Shown one piece after another: positions 30,112 to 38,015 of a DNA stretch of 64,000 bases (the first letter of the stretch is position 1; each line of letters begins with the position of its first letter). This DNA is from Candidatus Obscuribacterales bacterium (GTDB taxonomy: Bacteria > Cyanobacteriota > Vampirovibrionia > Obscuribacterales > Obscuribacteraceae), in contig JACKCM010000008.1 of assembly GCA_020634035.1 (NCBI GenBank), positions 351,446 through 415,445 on the forward strand. Reading direction: 5' to 3'. The notes under the pieces were generated by a model. It did not search any database. It was not told the DNA's origin and saw nothing but the letters and a program-made list of their open reading frames with translations. Made by a program: the position numbers and the translations under genes.

Positions 30112-31317
30112 CTAGATTCTGCCCATGCCCAGGTTCTGAGCCGACTGATAGACTTTTCCTTCGGTGAGGATAGAAGGTGCAATGATCACTTCTACGTCTT
30201 TCATCGCTTCTAGATCCGGCGCGCCCAGGGTGCCCATGCTGGTTTTAAGGGCTCCGGTCAGGTTCTGGGTGCCGTCATCGACATCGGCTGGACCGTTGAG
30301 GATTTTTTCGAGCGGCACTGTAGTACCGACCTGAATTCTTGTACCTCGCGGTAGAACCGGGCTCGGGGTAGCCATGCCCCAGTGATAACCTCTGCCGGGT
30401 GCTTCTTTTGCTTTAGCCAGAGGAGAGCCGATCATGACTGCATCGGCACCACAGGCAATGGCTTTGCAGATATCGCCCGAGGTGACCATGCCACCATCGG
30501 CAATAATCAGAGGCGCTTTGCCGTGTTTATGGGCATAGACTTCGGAAGCTGCATAACAGTCGGCGATGGCGGTAGCCATCGGGACGCCGATACCGAGAAC
30601 GCCTCTAGAAGTACAGGCTGCTCCCGGCCCGACACCGACAAGAATGCCGGCGACTCCGGTCTCCATGAGCTCTAGAGCGGTTCTGTAGGCGACACAGTTA
30701 CCGACCACCACCGGCAATCCGATGGATTTGCAGTAAGATTCCAGATTGAGGCTGGCCTCTCCTGATTGGGAGCGGTGTTCGATGCCTGTTACGGTGGACT
30801 GAACGAAGACGATGTCGAGACCGGCTTCTTTGGCGATTGGTCCGTATTTTTCTGCCATATTGGGGGTCACCGAAACGGCGGCGACCACACCCTGAGCTTT
30901 GATCTCTTCTACTCGTTTGGCAATCAGGCTTTCGTCAATCGGCTTGGAATAAATCTTTTGCATCACCGTGACAAAAGAGCTTTTGTCGCAGGATGTGATC
31001 TCGTTGTAGGCATCTTCGGTATTGGCATAACGGGTCTGTACGCCCTGTAGATTGAGAACCGCCAGCCCACCAAGTTTTCCGAAGATTCCGGCGACTTTGA
31101 CATCGACCACTCCATCCATGGCGCTTGCCAGAATCGGCACTTCCAGCTTGTGTCCGCCCAGGGTGGTGGTGATATCACAGAGTTCTGGATCCAGGGTCTC
31201 GGAACCCGGCACCAGGGCTATCTCGTCGAAGCCATAGGCCCTTCTTGTCGGTTTGCCTTTGCCGACAAACAAATCTTTGCCCAGTGTAGAACCTGAATAT
31301 TCAAGTGTTTTGCCCAT
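30112..31317 (-). CDS. guaB3: GuaB3-family IMP dehydrogenase paralogue
   Basis: A 401-residue TIM-barrel protein without the CBS pair of GuaB. It has ASAMDGVVD near the N-terminus, the phosphate/GPG loop [10 protein letters not shown] with the catalytic Cys, [12 protein letters not shown] and [20 protein letters not shown]. GuaB3 proteins are typical of cyanobacteria and actinobacteria; cyanobacterial members have been reported to act as GMP reductases, so reaction direction cannot be read from sequence alone. It heads a minus-strand operon with three secreted proteins, which is an odd pairing. Confidence 0.9.
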   Translation of the reverse strand: MGKTLEYSGSTLGKDLFVGKGKPTRRAYGFDEIALVPGSETLDPELCDITTTLGGHKLEVPILASAMDGVVDVKVAGIFGKLGGLAVLNLQGVQTRYANTEDAYNEITSCDKSSFVTVMQKIYSKPIDESLIAKRVEEIKAQGVVAAVSVTPNMAEKYGPIAKEAGLDIVFVQSTVTGIEHRSQSGEASLNLESYCKSIGLPVVVGNCVAYRTALELMETGVAGILVGVGPGAACTSRGVLGIGVPMATAIADCYAASEVYAHKHGKAPLIIADGGMVTSGDICKAIACGADAVMIGSPLAKAKEAPGRGYHWGMATPSPVLPRGTRIQVGTTVPLEKILNGPADVDDGTQNLTGALKTSMGTLGAPDLEAMKDVEVIIAPSILTEGKVYQSAQNLGMGRI

Positions 31318-31349
31318 GTTGAGAACCCCGAGATCAACTTTCGCCTATA

Positions 31350-31366
31350 TTAACACTGACTGTTAA
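31350..31366. promoter_or_regulatory. Inverted repeat between guaB3 and anmK
   Basis: TTAACA-CTGAC-TGTTAA is a perfect 6-bp inverted repeat with a five-base centre. A second CTGAC/GTCAG pair lies over the same region (31356-31382). It sits between the divergent starts of guaB3 and anmK and has the size of a dimeric repressor site. This is inference only. Confidence 0.35.
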
Positions 31367-31427
31367 TTACTAATCTGTCAGAAGCAATTACAATTACAGT
31401 TCTTTTCCGATTGCAAGGGGCGGTCCA

Positions 31428-32606
31428 GTGAAATCTCTCAATGTGCTTGGTCTCAATAGTGGTACTTCGATGGACGGCATCGATGCCGCTGTATTCAAGA
31501 TAACTCCTCTTGCGGAGTTGAAAAATGGCGGTCCGCCGAAGCTCTCCACCGAGCTTCTCTACTCTACGCTCATCCCTTTCGAAGAGTCTTTTCGAAAGAA
31601 TCTCACCGAACTGGTCAACTCAGGTCGTGCCGACCTAAAAGAGATCTGCCTGTTAAACGCCGCTCTCGGTAAGGTTTTCGCCCGGGCTGCCGAACAGGTG
31701 ATCGCAAGTTGTGCCGAGCAGAAGATAGAAGTCGATTTGATCGGCTCCCATGGGCAGACTATATGGCACGAGCCGGCTGCCACCGAACTGTGGGGGGTAG
31801 AAACCCGGGGCACTCTGCAGCTTGGCGATGGCTCTGAAATCGCCACTCTCACAAAAATCCCAGTTGTCTGTGACTTCCGCACAAACGATGTCGCACTCGG
31901 TGGTCAGGGCGCGCCCCTGGTCTCTTTTGCCGACGAGGTACTTTTCGGAAACTCCGGAGGCGCCCTGGGCATCCTTAATATCGGCGGCATCGCCAACCTC
32001 ACAGTGCTGGACTCTTCGGGAAGGGCGCGCTATGCCTATGATTCCGGACCGGGCAATATGGTCATTGATCGCTTCTGTCAGGTCTTTTTCAATCAAGAGT
32101 ATGACGATGCCGGCAAAATTGCTGCCAGCGGCAATATAGATAAATCGTGGCTTGCCGAACTCATGCAGAATCCTTATTTCTCTCGGCCACTGCCCAAGAC
32201 CACCGGACGAGAGGACTTCGGCTATAAATACGCCGATAAGCTTATTGAAGATGCGCGTGAGAAAGGAATCGCTAAAGAAGACGCTGTTGCGACCGTGACG
32301 GCTCTGACCGCAAAATCCATAGCCGATTCATACAATCTATATATAAGGAATGAGTTTGCCATCGAAGAGCTCGTAGTTGGAGGCGGCGGCGGACAGAATT
32401 CGACAATGCTTGGCTTTATCAAAGAGTACTGGGACGGCCCGGTTTCAATTAAGCTGCACGAGGACTATGGCATCTCGACCAAGTTCAAAGAGGCGCTGCT
32501 CTTTGCGCTCCTTGCCTACACGACTTATTTTCAAGTGCCTAATAATGTCCCGGTCTGTACCGGTGCGGCAAGACGTGTATGCTTGGGTAAACTCATCAGA
32601 GGATAA
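31428..32606 (+). CDS. anmK: Anhydro-N-acetylmuramic acid kinase
   Basis: A 392-residue kinase of the AnmK family that phosphorylates and opens 1,6-anhydro-MurNAc during peptidoglycan recycling. The phosphate motif is GLNSGTSMDGIDAAVF at the N-terminus; SHGQTIWHEP, CDFRTNDVALGGQGAPLV and LNIGGIANLT follow, and GGGGQNSTM is near the end. The start is GTG 31428 after AAGGGGCGG. The Cys-cluster gene starts seven bases after its stop, so they form one unit. Confidence 0.95.
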   Translation: MKSLNVLGLNSGTSMDGIDAAVFKITPLAELKNGGPPKLSTELLYSTLIPFEESFRKNLTELVNSGRADLKEICLLNAALGKVFARAAEQVIASCAEQKIEVDLIGSHGQTIWHEPAATELWGVETRGTLQLGDGSEIATLTKIPVVCDFRTNDVALGGQGAPLVSFADEVLFGNSGGALGILNIGGIANLTVLDSSGRARYAYDSGPGNMVIDRFCQVFFNQEYDDAGKIAASGNIDKSWLAELMQNPYFSRPLPKTTGREDFGYKYADKLIEDAREKGIAKEDAVATVTALTAKSIADSYNLYIRNEFAIEELVVGGGGGQNSTMLGFIKEYWDGPVSIKLHEDYGISTKFKEALLFALLAYTTYFQVPNNVPVCTGAARRVCLGKLIRG

Positions 32607-32612
32607 CTTTCG

Positions 32613-33848
32613 ATGTCGAATCAGGTAGAAGAGCTCACTCTCCATATTCCGGACGGCATTAATTATGAATGTACCGGCTGCGGCACCTGCTGCGGCGGCT
32701 GGTCGGTGCCCATGACCGAAGAGGATTATTTCAGGATATCCGATATCGACTGGGCTGCCCGCAAAGACAAGTTTGTCGGCAAAAGCCTGTTTCGGGAACT
32801 GAAAGACTACGAGAGCAAAGACACGCCCTATACCCACGCCATAAAAGAAGGAGAGGATGGGCACTGTCCATTTCTGGTCGACAAGCTCTGCTTTATCCAC
32901 AGTCAGTTCGAGTCTTCTACCAAGCCATCTATCTGTCAGCTCTTTCCTTATTGCTTCAATGAGACCCCGTCGGGCATCTATGCCACGGTGAGCTTTGTCA
33001 GTGTGGGAGCTGTGAATAACTCGGGCAAGGCTTTATCTGAACAAAGAGAATATCTGGAGCAGAAACTGAAAGAGTTCAAAACTCTTTATCCGGAGCATCA
33101 GCCCAACTGGTCGAAGCTCCAGATGTCCACAGGCATTCCACTAACCTGGGATGAATATCTGGAACACGAAGCGAAATTGATTGAGCTTCTTAGAGACGAG
33201 AGCAAGACCTTCGATCAGCGCTTATTAGATGGCTCGACTTATCTGATGGGAGAGCTCAAGAAGAAGCGAGAGTCTTCTTCTTCCAGTCCTCAGCCGGTAA
33301 GTCTGGATAGCGCTCCTGCCCTGAAGGGGCTGGATAAGCAACTGCTGGTGGCGCTGCACAGTATTTATTTTCCGGTGAAGACCCTGGGACGCGGAGAGCA
33401 GAATTTCAATTTTTATCGCTTTCTCTACCAGTCTATCTTTCTGGGCTTTCTGCCGCCTCGAATAAAAGTATTGATGAAATCCTATTCTTTTGAAGAGCTC
33501 GAGAAGATGGAGTTTCCGTTCGGGGATGAGGAGATAGACAATCTTATATATAGATATCTTTTCCAGCGCATTTTCGGAAAGCTCTATTTTGGCGCCGGCT
33601 TCGGTCAGCTTTCTCTGATTGTCGGTTTTCACCATCTTTCGATTATCTACGCTCTGCTCAAGCTACAGTCGAAAGCCCTGGCGAAAGCAAGGGGCGCGGA
33701 GAAAGTCAGTTATCTGGATGTGGTAGCCGCCGTAAGGCAACTTGAGAAGCGCCTGGGAGAGACTGCCCTCGATGGTATGGCCGCTGCTACTTACGAGCTG
33801 CTTATGTTCAGCCATACCAGGCTTTCGAGAATCCTGGCCCACTCCTGA
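32613..33848 (+). CDS. YkgJ-type Cys-cluster (metal-binding) protein
   Basis: A 411-residue protein. The N-terminus has the Cys-cluster CTGCGTCCGGWS (about 20-31) and CFIHSQFE...SICQLFPYC (about 94-115), the pattern of the YkgJ/FliB family of zinc- or iron-sulfur-binding domains. The remainder is helical and unrecognised, without membrane segments. FliB-like relatives methylate flagellin lysines, but no flagellar genes are near, so I do not assign that role. It follows anmK closely. Confidence 0.8.
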   Translation: MSNQVEELTLHIPDGINYECTGCGTCCGGWSVPMTEEDYFRISDIDWAARKDKFVGKSLFRELKDYESKDTPYTHAIKEGEDGHCPFLVDKLCFIHSQFESSTKPSICQLFPYCFNETPSGIYATVSFVSVGAVNNSGKALSEQREYLEQKLKEFKTLYPEHQPNWSKLQMSTGIPLTWDEYLEHEAKLIELLRDESKTFDQRLLDGSTYLMGELKKKRESSSSSPQPVSLDSAPALKGLDKQLLVALHSIYFPVKTLGRGEQNFNFYRFLYQSIFLGFLPPRIKVLMKSYSFEELEKMEFPFGDEEIDNLIYRYLFQRIFGKLYFGAGFGQLSLIVGFHHLSIIYALLKLQSKALAKARGAEKVSYLDVVAAVRQLEKRLGETALDGMAAATYELLMFSHTRLSRILAHS

Positions 33849-33914
33849 GTCTGGTTTTGATAGAAAAAAGTCGAAAATTCTCTAGAAAATGTTAGCTAAT
33901 TTACAAAATTGAGC

Positions 33915-33943
33915 TTGACTTGGCTGTTATCTTAACCTACTCT
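33915..33943 (+). promoter_or_regulatory. Promoter of pilin gene copy 1
   Basis: TTGACT, 17 bases, TACTCT. The -35 block cTTGACTt and the 17-base spacing are shared by all four pilin copies. The predicted leader is about 84 bases. Confidence 0.6.
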
Positions 33944-34033
33944 AATAAAGTCCAACAAATCGGTTGCACTTTTCGCGACCAGTTATTTCAAACACCTTAC
34001 TACTACATTCCATATTTACTGGAGGTTCCAATT

Positions 34034-34558
34034 ATGCGTAACCTTACTATCGCTATCGCTCGTCTTTCCCTCGCTGCCGCTGTAGTCTTTGGTCTTTCCA
34101 CAGCACCGGCAATGGCGCAATCTGGTGGAGATGCATTCACCTCCCAGGGTGTCATGGGTAACGACATCAATAACTCTGACTACAACACCGGTTCTCAGAC
34201 TCGACAAATCACCAACGGTAATGCTCCTGTTCTGCAGGGTGCTACCAACGGTACAGTAGGTCCTCAGGGCGATGACGCCACCGCTATCATGGGTGTGAAC
34301 ACCGCTGGTACGGTTCGTGTCAATAACCTGGCTAACTTAGAAGCTTTGCTCAACATCATCGCAAACGGTATGGAAATCCTCGGGATAGCCTGGGGCGGAC
34401 CGACCATGATCATGGGCTTCATGCACATGGCAGCCGGTACCCACGATGCTATGAAGAGAGTCCTGTTCGGAGCTGCCGGTGTAACCGGTGGTCTGGCTAC
34501 CCCTGGTGCCATCAACTGGCTCGTAGCATCCGCAAGAGACGCCAACCTCTTCAGCTAA
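34034..34558 (+). CDS. VirB2/TrbC-like pilin, copy 1
   Basis: The start is ATG 34034 after GGAGGT. The 174-residue product has a signal peptide (about 1-32, ending PAMAQ), then a Gly/Asn/Gln-rich stretch (SGGDAFTSQG to about residue 100) and two hydrophobic helices (LEALLNIIANGMEILGIAWG, and VLFGAAGVTGGLATPGAINW). Two helices joined by a short polar loop after a signal peptide is the layout of VirB2/TrbC pilins; the extra 70 residues ahead of them are unusual. It differs from copy 2 mainly by Ile for Val in GNDINNSD. No other type IV secretion gene is in view. The pilin assignment is inference. Confidence 0.65.
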   Translation: MRNLTIAIARLSLAAAVVFGLSTAPAMAQSGGDAFTSQGVMGNDINNSDYNTGSQTRQITNGNAPVLQGATNGTVGPQGDDATAIMGVNTAGTVRVNNLANLEALLNIIANGMEILGIAWGGPTMIMGFMHMAAGTHDAMKRVLFGAAGVTGGLATPGAINWLVASARDANLFS

Positions 34559-34584
34559 TCAGATTTACTGCAACTCGCAACGCC

Positions 34585-34610
34585 AAAGAGGAGCCTCCGG
34601 GCTCCTCTTT
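34585..34610 (+). terminator. Terminator of pilin gene copy 1
   Basis: AAAGAGGAGCC paired with GGCTCCTCTTT (11 bp) and a three-base loop, about 30 bases after the stop codon. Confidence 0.75.
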
Positions 34611-34715
34611 CGTATAGAAGGGCTGGATAAGCTTATTAAGAGACTGTTTGAAAGTGGCTGCTCATGCCGTTATATTAAAAATGCGAGTTAATTTCACTTT
34701 CTTGATTAAAACCGC

Positions 34716-34744
34716 TTGACTTCCGGTTCGAATCGGATTATATT
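34716..34744 (+). promoter_or_regulatory. Promoter of pilin gene copy 2
   Basis: TTGACT, 17 bases, TATATT: a near-consensus sigma-70 type promoter. The predicted leader is about 83 bases. Confidence 0.7.
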
Positions 34745-34826
34745 GAACAGGCTCAAAGCACTTGAAAACTCTTACTAACTCACAAATTTCGCTAACGAAT
34801 CTTCAACTTCGCAGGAGGCTCCAACT

Positions 34827-35351
34827 ATGCGTAACCTTACTAAAACCATTGCCCGTCTCTCTCTTGCTGCCGCTGTAGTCTTTGGTCTTTCCACAGCACC
34901 AGCAATGGCGCAATCCGGCGGAGATGCATTCACCTCCCAGGGTGTCATGGGTAACGACGTCAATAACTCTGACTACAACACAGGTTCTCAGACTCGACAA
35001 ATCACCAACGGTAATGCTCCTGTTCTGCAGGGTGCCACCAACGGTACAGTAGGTCCTCAGGGCGATGACGCCACCGCGATCATGGGTGTTAACACCGCTG
35101 GTACGGTTCGTGTCAACAACCTGGCTAACTTGGAAGCTTTGCTCAACATCATCGCAAACGGTATGGAAATCCTCGGGATAGCCTGGGGCGGACCGACCAT
35201 GATCATGGGCTTCATGCACATGGCAGCCGGTACCCACGATGCTATGAAGAGAGTTCTTTTCGGAGCTGCTGGTGTAACCGGTGGTCTGGCTACCCCTGGT
35301 GCCATCAACTGGCTCGTAGCATCCGCAAGAGACGCTAACCTCTTCAGCTAA
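34827..35351 (+). CDS. VirB2/TrbC-like pilin, copy 2
   Basis: The start is ATG 34827 after AGGAGG. The product is 174 residues with a signal peptide (MRNLTKTIARLSLAAAVVFG) like that of copy 1, and a mature chain identical to copy 1 except at one residue. The stop lies in a tandem repeat of a 9-base unit (TCAGCTAAG, about 35344-35370), which gives extra in-frame-looking stops and may be a slippage product. A pilin role is inferred from the signal peptide plus two-helix layout. Confidence 0.65.
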   Translation: MRNLTKTIARLSLAAAVVFGLSTAPAMAQSGGDAFTSQGVMGNDVNNSDYNTGSQTRQITNGNAPVLQGATNGTVGPQGDDATAIMGVNTAGTVRVNNLANLEALLNIIANGMEILGIAWGGPTMIMGFMHMAAGTHDAMKRVLFGAAGVTGGLATPGAINWLVASARDANLFS

Positions 35352-35415
35352 GTCAGCTAAGTCAGCTAATCGGCTTATAGCACATTCAAGCAATTAGCAA
35401 ATCACACCAACAAAC

Positions 35416-35440
35416 GAGAGGGGCTCATCGAGCCCCTCTC
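35416..35440 (+). terminator. Terminator of pilin gene copy 2
   Basis: GAGAGGGGCT-catcg-AGCCCCTCTC, a perfect 10-bp stem followed by TACTTTA. The stem nearly matches that of copy 3. Confidence 0.75.
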
Positions 35441-35641
35441 TACTTTATGGCATACTTTCGCAGGGTTCTCTCCGTCTTTCTTGATAATTCCCGGGCAAGA
35501 CCTTCTAGACACGGGAGCATCTGCAGGTTTTGGCCAGGTCGAAGTGTGACGGAGGTGTGATCGGTGATACCATTTTTGGTATTATTTTCGGTGTCGCGGG
35601 TTAAAAGATGGTTTTTTGTATTCTGGGATACATATTACTGA

Positions 35642-35670
35642 TTGACTTCCCCTGGGAATAGGAATATTCT
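35642..35670 (+). promoter_or_regulatory. Promoter of pilin gene copy 3
   Basis: TTGACT, 17 bases, TATTCT. A hairpin at 35677-35698 (CGG-ATCGAT-tca-ATCGAT-t-CCG) begins at about the expected transcription start, which could protect the 5' end of the mRNA. Confidence 0.65.
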
Positions 35671-35757
35671 ACAGTTCGGATCGATTCAATCGATTCCGAG
35701 TTATTTAAAAACCTTAGTATAAAACTCAATCTTTTTATGACCGCAGGAGGACATCCC

Positions 35758-36279
35758 ATGCGTCACTTTAATTCGTTCGCTCGCCTCGCATTCGCAGCAG
35801 CCTTAGTATTCGGTCTTTCCTCCACTCCCGCACTGGCGCAGTCCGGCGGAGACGCATTCACTTCCCAGGGCGTCATGGGTAACGACGTCAATAACTCTGA
35901 CTACAACACCGGTTCTCAGACTCGACAAATCACTAACGGTAATGCTCCTGTTCTGCAGGGTGCCACCAACGGTACAGTAGGTCCTCAGGGTGACGACGCC
36001 ACCGCTATCATGGGTGTAAACACCGCTGGTACGGTTCGTGTCAATAACCTGGCTAACTTAGAAGCTTTGCTCAACATCATCGCTAACGGTATGGAAATCC
36101 TCGGTATAGCCTGGGGCGGACCTACTATGATCATGGGCTTCATGCACATGGCTGCTGGTACCCAGGACGCTATGAAGAAAGTTCTCTTCGGAGCTGCTGG
36201 TGTAACCGGTGGTCTGGCTACCCCCGGTGCAATCAACTGGCTTGTAGCTTCGGCTAGAGATGCTAACCTGTTTAGCTAA
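35758..36279 (+). CDS. VirB2/TrbC-like pilin, copy 3
   Basis: The start is ATG 35758 after AGGAGG; the frame extends 21 bases upstream but without a ribosome site. The 173-residue product has its own signal peptide (MRHFNSFARLAFAAALVFGL, cut after ALAQ) and a mature chain with GTQDAMKKVLF where other copies have GTHDAMKRVLF. Otherwise the mature part is identical. The separate signal sequence but conserved mature region suggests that only the exported form is under tight constraint. Confidence 0.65.
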   Translation: MRHFNSFARLAFAAALVFGLSSTPALAQSGGDAFTSQGVMGNDVNNSDYNTGSQTRQITNGNAPVLQGATNGTVGPQGDDATAIMGVNTAGTVRVNNLANLEALLNIIANGMEILGIAWGGPTMIMGFMHMAAGTQDAMKKVLFGAAGVTGGLATPGAINWLVASARDANLFS

Positions 36280-36326
36280 TTTAGAAGGTAGTTAGTTATC
36301 AGATCAAAGAGTAAATAAAAGTGCAT

Positions 36327-36359
36327 GAGAGGGGCTTGTGAAGCCCCTCTCTTTCTTTT
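36327..36359 (+). terminator. Terminator of pilin gene copy 3
   Basis: GAGAGGGGCTT-gtg-AAGCCCCTCTC (11 bp) followed by TTTCTTTT. A strong intrinsic terminator. Confidence 0.85.
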
Positions 36360-36573
36360 GATGGCGAGAGTCGCAAGCTGCAAGAATCGCTTTATAAAAG
36401 AGCCTTCCAGGAGCTTCTAGAGCCCTCTTCCTGCCAATTATGTATAGGTGAAAGCGATGGCGTATTTGGTGTTATGCCAGCGAATTTATTGCTAAAAAGC
36501 GAGCAAATTCGAGAAATTTATCGAATAGATGCCAAGATCTTGAAAAAGTGTATTCCAGGCTACAAAACGGTGC

Positions 36574-36602
36574 TTGACTTCGGGGGCGGTTGGCACTAAT
36601 CT
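36574..36602 (+). promoter_or_regulatory. Promoter of pilin gene copy 4
   Basis: TTGACT, 17 bases, TAATCT. A hairpin CGAATC-gctt-GATTCG at 36609-36624 starts at about the expected +1, as in copy 3. Confidence 0.65.
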
Positions 36603-36682
36603 ATAGGACGAATCGCTTGATTCGAGTTTTTAAATACCTTACTAACATTTTTATATCTGAAGAGATTGCAGGAGGTTTCCAC

Positions 36683-37204
36683 ATGCGTCTTTCTAACGTT
36701 TTCTCTCGCGTAGCCCTGGCAGCAGCCCTCGTACTCGGTCTTTCTACCGCACCAGCAATGGCGCAATCCGGCGGAGATGCATTCACCTCCCAGGGTGTCA
36801 TGGGTAACGACGTCAATAACTCTGACTACAACACCGGTTCTCAGACTCGACAAATCACCAACGGTAATGCTCCTGTTCTGCAGGGTGCCACCAACGGTAC
36901 GGTAGGTCCTCAGGGCGATGACGCCACCGCGATCATGGGTGTAAACACCGCTGGTACGGTTCGTGTCAACAACCTGGCTAACTTGGAAGCTTTGCTCAAC
37001 ATCATCGCAAACGGTATGGAAATCCTCGGGATAGCCTGGGGCGGACCGACCATGATCATGGGCTTCATGCACATGGCAGCCGGTACTCACGATGCTATGA
37101 AGAGAGTTCTGTTCGGAGCCGCTGGTGTAACCGGTGGTCTGGCTACCCCTGGTGCCATCAACTGGCTCGTAGCTTCCGCAAGAGATGCTAACCTCTTTAG
37201 CTAA
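36683..37204 (+). CDS. VirB2/TrbC-like pilin, copy 4
   Basis: The start is ATG 36683 after AGGAGG. The 173-residue product has a distinct signal peptide (MRLSNVFSRVALAAALVLGL, cut after AMAQ) and the same mature chain as copy 2. As with the others, the gene stands alone between its own promoter and terminator. Two hydrophobic helices follow a Gly/Asn/Gln-rich region. A pilin or other surface-assembly role is inferred, not shown. Confidence 0.65.
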   Translation: MRLSNVFSRVALAAALVLGLSTAPAMAQSGGDAFTSQGVMGNDVNNSDYNTGSQTRQITNGNAPVLQGATNGTVGPQGDDATAIMGVNTAGTVRVNNLANLEALLNIIANGMEILGIAWGGPTMIMGFMHMAAGTHDAMKRVLFGAAGVTGGLATPGAINWLVASARDANLFS

Positions 37205-37263
37205 CAAGCAAATCGGCTAAGCAAAAGTAATTTAGGGTTTTCCCCCGCCAACGCCAGCCAGAG

Positions 37264-37285
37264 ACCTCCCAGAAGGGGGGTTTTT
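37264..37285 (+). terminator. Terminator of pilin gene copy 4
   Basis: ACCTCCC-agaa-GGGGGGT (7 bp with one T-G pair) followed by a T run, about 60 bases after the stop. Confidence 0.7.
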
Positions 37286-37322
37286 GGTCATTTCAAGGAC
37301 GATAGTTTATATTAGTCCGGTG

Positions 37323-38015
37323 ATGGAAAATGAAGAGAGAAAACCTGGTCTAACCGCTATGTCTATGTCCAGACATCAGCTGGAGGCGCTGCGCCGCTCG
37401 ACGGTGCTGGTGGTTGCTGGCGCTGATGCGGCCCTCAGCCTGATCGAGCTTCTGGCTGAGGGCGGGGTCGGACGGATAATACTGGTTCAGCAGGGCGAAA
37501 AAAAGTGTGGCAGGTTTCAGGCTGTCACCTCCAGTGATACCAGCTTAGAAATCCGTTCTTACAACGAAGCGGAAGGGGTAAATGCTCTGGAAGGTCTTCT
37601 TGCCGAAGTCGATCTTGTGGTCGAAACCTTTCTCGACTGGCAGATCAAGCTTGGCTTGAGCGACCTTGCCATGCGTCTTGGCAAAGCTTTGATTCACTCC
37701 GGTGTAGTCGGTCATCGTTATCAGATCTATTTCATTAAACCGGGCAAAAGTGCTTGTCTCCGCTGTGCTTTACCCGGGGTCGGAATCGAAGACTTCCCTC
37801 TGGGAGCGGTTGCCCCCCATCCAATTAAGGCTGTCGAAACCTGGGCAGGCTCTTTGATGGCTCTGGATGCGATCAAATACCTGGCTGATTTAGGCGTGAT
37901 TCAGACCACTACGCTATGGCGAATAGATCCTTTAAGCGGTGATATAGAAGCGGTCCGTAATCTGGCTTCGGTCAAGGATTGTCCGGACTGCGGTCTGCCA
38001 TTCAAAAGTCATTGA
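37323..38015 (+). CDS. ThiF/MoeB/E1-like protein with a degenerate nucleotide site
   Basis: The product is 230 residues from ATG 37323; the longer frame from 37284 has no better ribosome site. It resembles the E1-like Rossmann domain: TVLVVAGADAALSLIELLAE replaces the usual GxGxxG loop, and GGVGRIILVQQGEKKCG lacks the conserved Asp and Arg of the adenylation site. Two zinc-binding CxxC pairs remain (CLRCALP, CPDCGLP), as in MoeB/ThiF. It may be a structural or non-adenylating paralogue. Its stop overlaps the convergent downstream gene by seven bases. Confidence 0.7.
   Translation: MENEERKPGLTAMSMSRHQLEALRRSTVLVVAGADAALSLIELLAEGGVGRIILVQQGEKKCGRFQAVTSSDTSLEIRSYNEAEGVNALEGLLAEVDLVVETFLDWQIKLGLSDLAMRLGKALIHSGVVGHRYQIYFIKPGKSACLRCALPGVGIEDFPLGAVAPHPIKAVETWAGSLMALDAIKYLADLGVIQTTTLWRIDPLSGDIEAVRNLASVKDCPDCGLPFKSH

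Larger units (their letters stand above)
35352..35757. other. Region between pilin copies 2 and 3
   Basis: About 400 bases. It holds the copy 2 terminator (35416-35440), then unrecognised sequence, then the copy 3 promoter (35642-35670) and its leader. No other gene is visible. Confidence 0.6.
36280..36682. other. Region between pilin copies 3 and 4
   Basis: About 400 bases with the copy 3 terminator (36327-36359), unrecognised sequence, the copy 4 promoter (36574-36602) and a leader with a 5' hairpin. No other gene is visible. Confidence 0.6.
34034..37204 (+). repeat. Four tandem near-identical pilin genes
   Basis: The mature regions (from about QSGGDAFTSQG to DANLFS) differ by only a few residues across four genes, and at DNA level they are nearly identical. 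The signal peptides and the intergenic regions of about 270-400 bases differ. The pattern indicates an old duplication kept alike by gene conversion, or strong selection on the mature protein. Confidence 0.9.

Noticed and set aside
34264..34545. Antisense frames in each pilin copy
   Set aside because: They recur because the pilin DNA is repeated; they have no ribosome sites and the plus strand has signal peptides and Shine-Dalgarno sequences.
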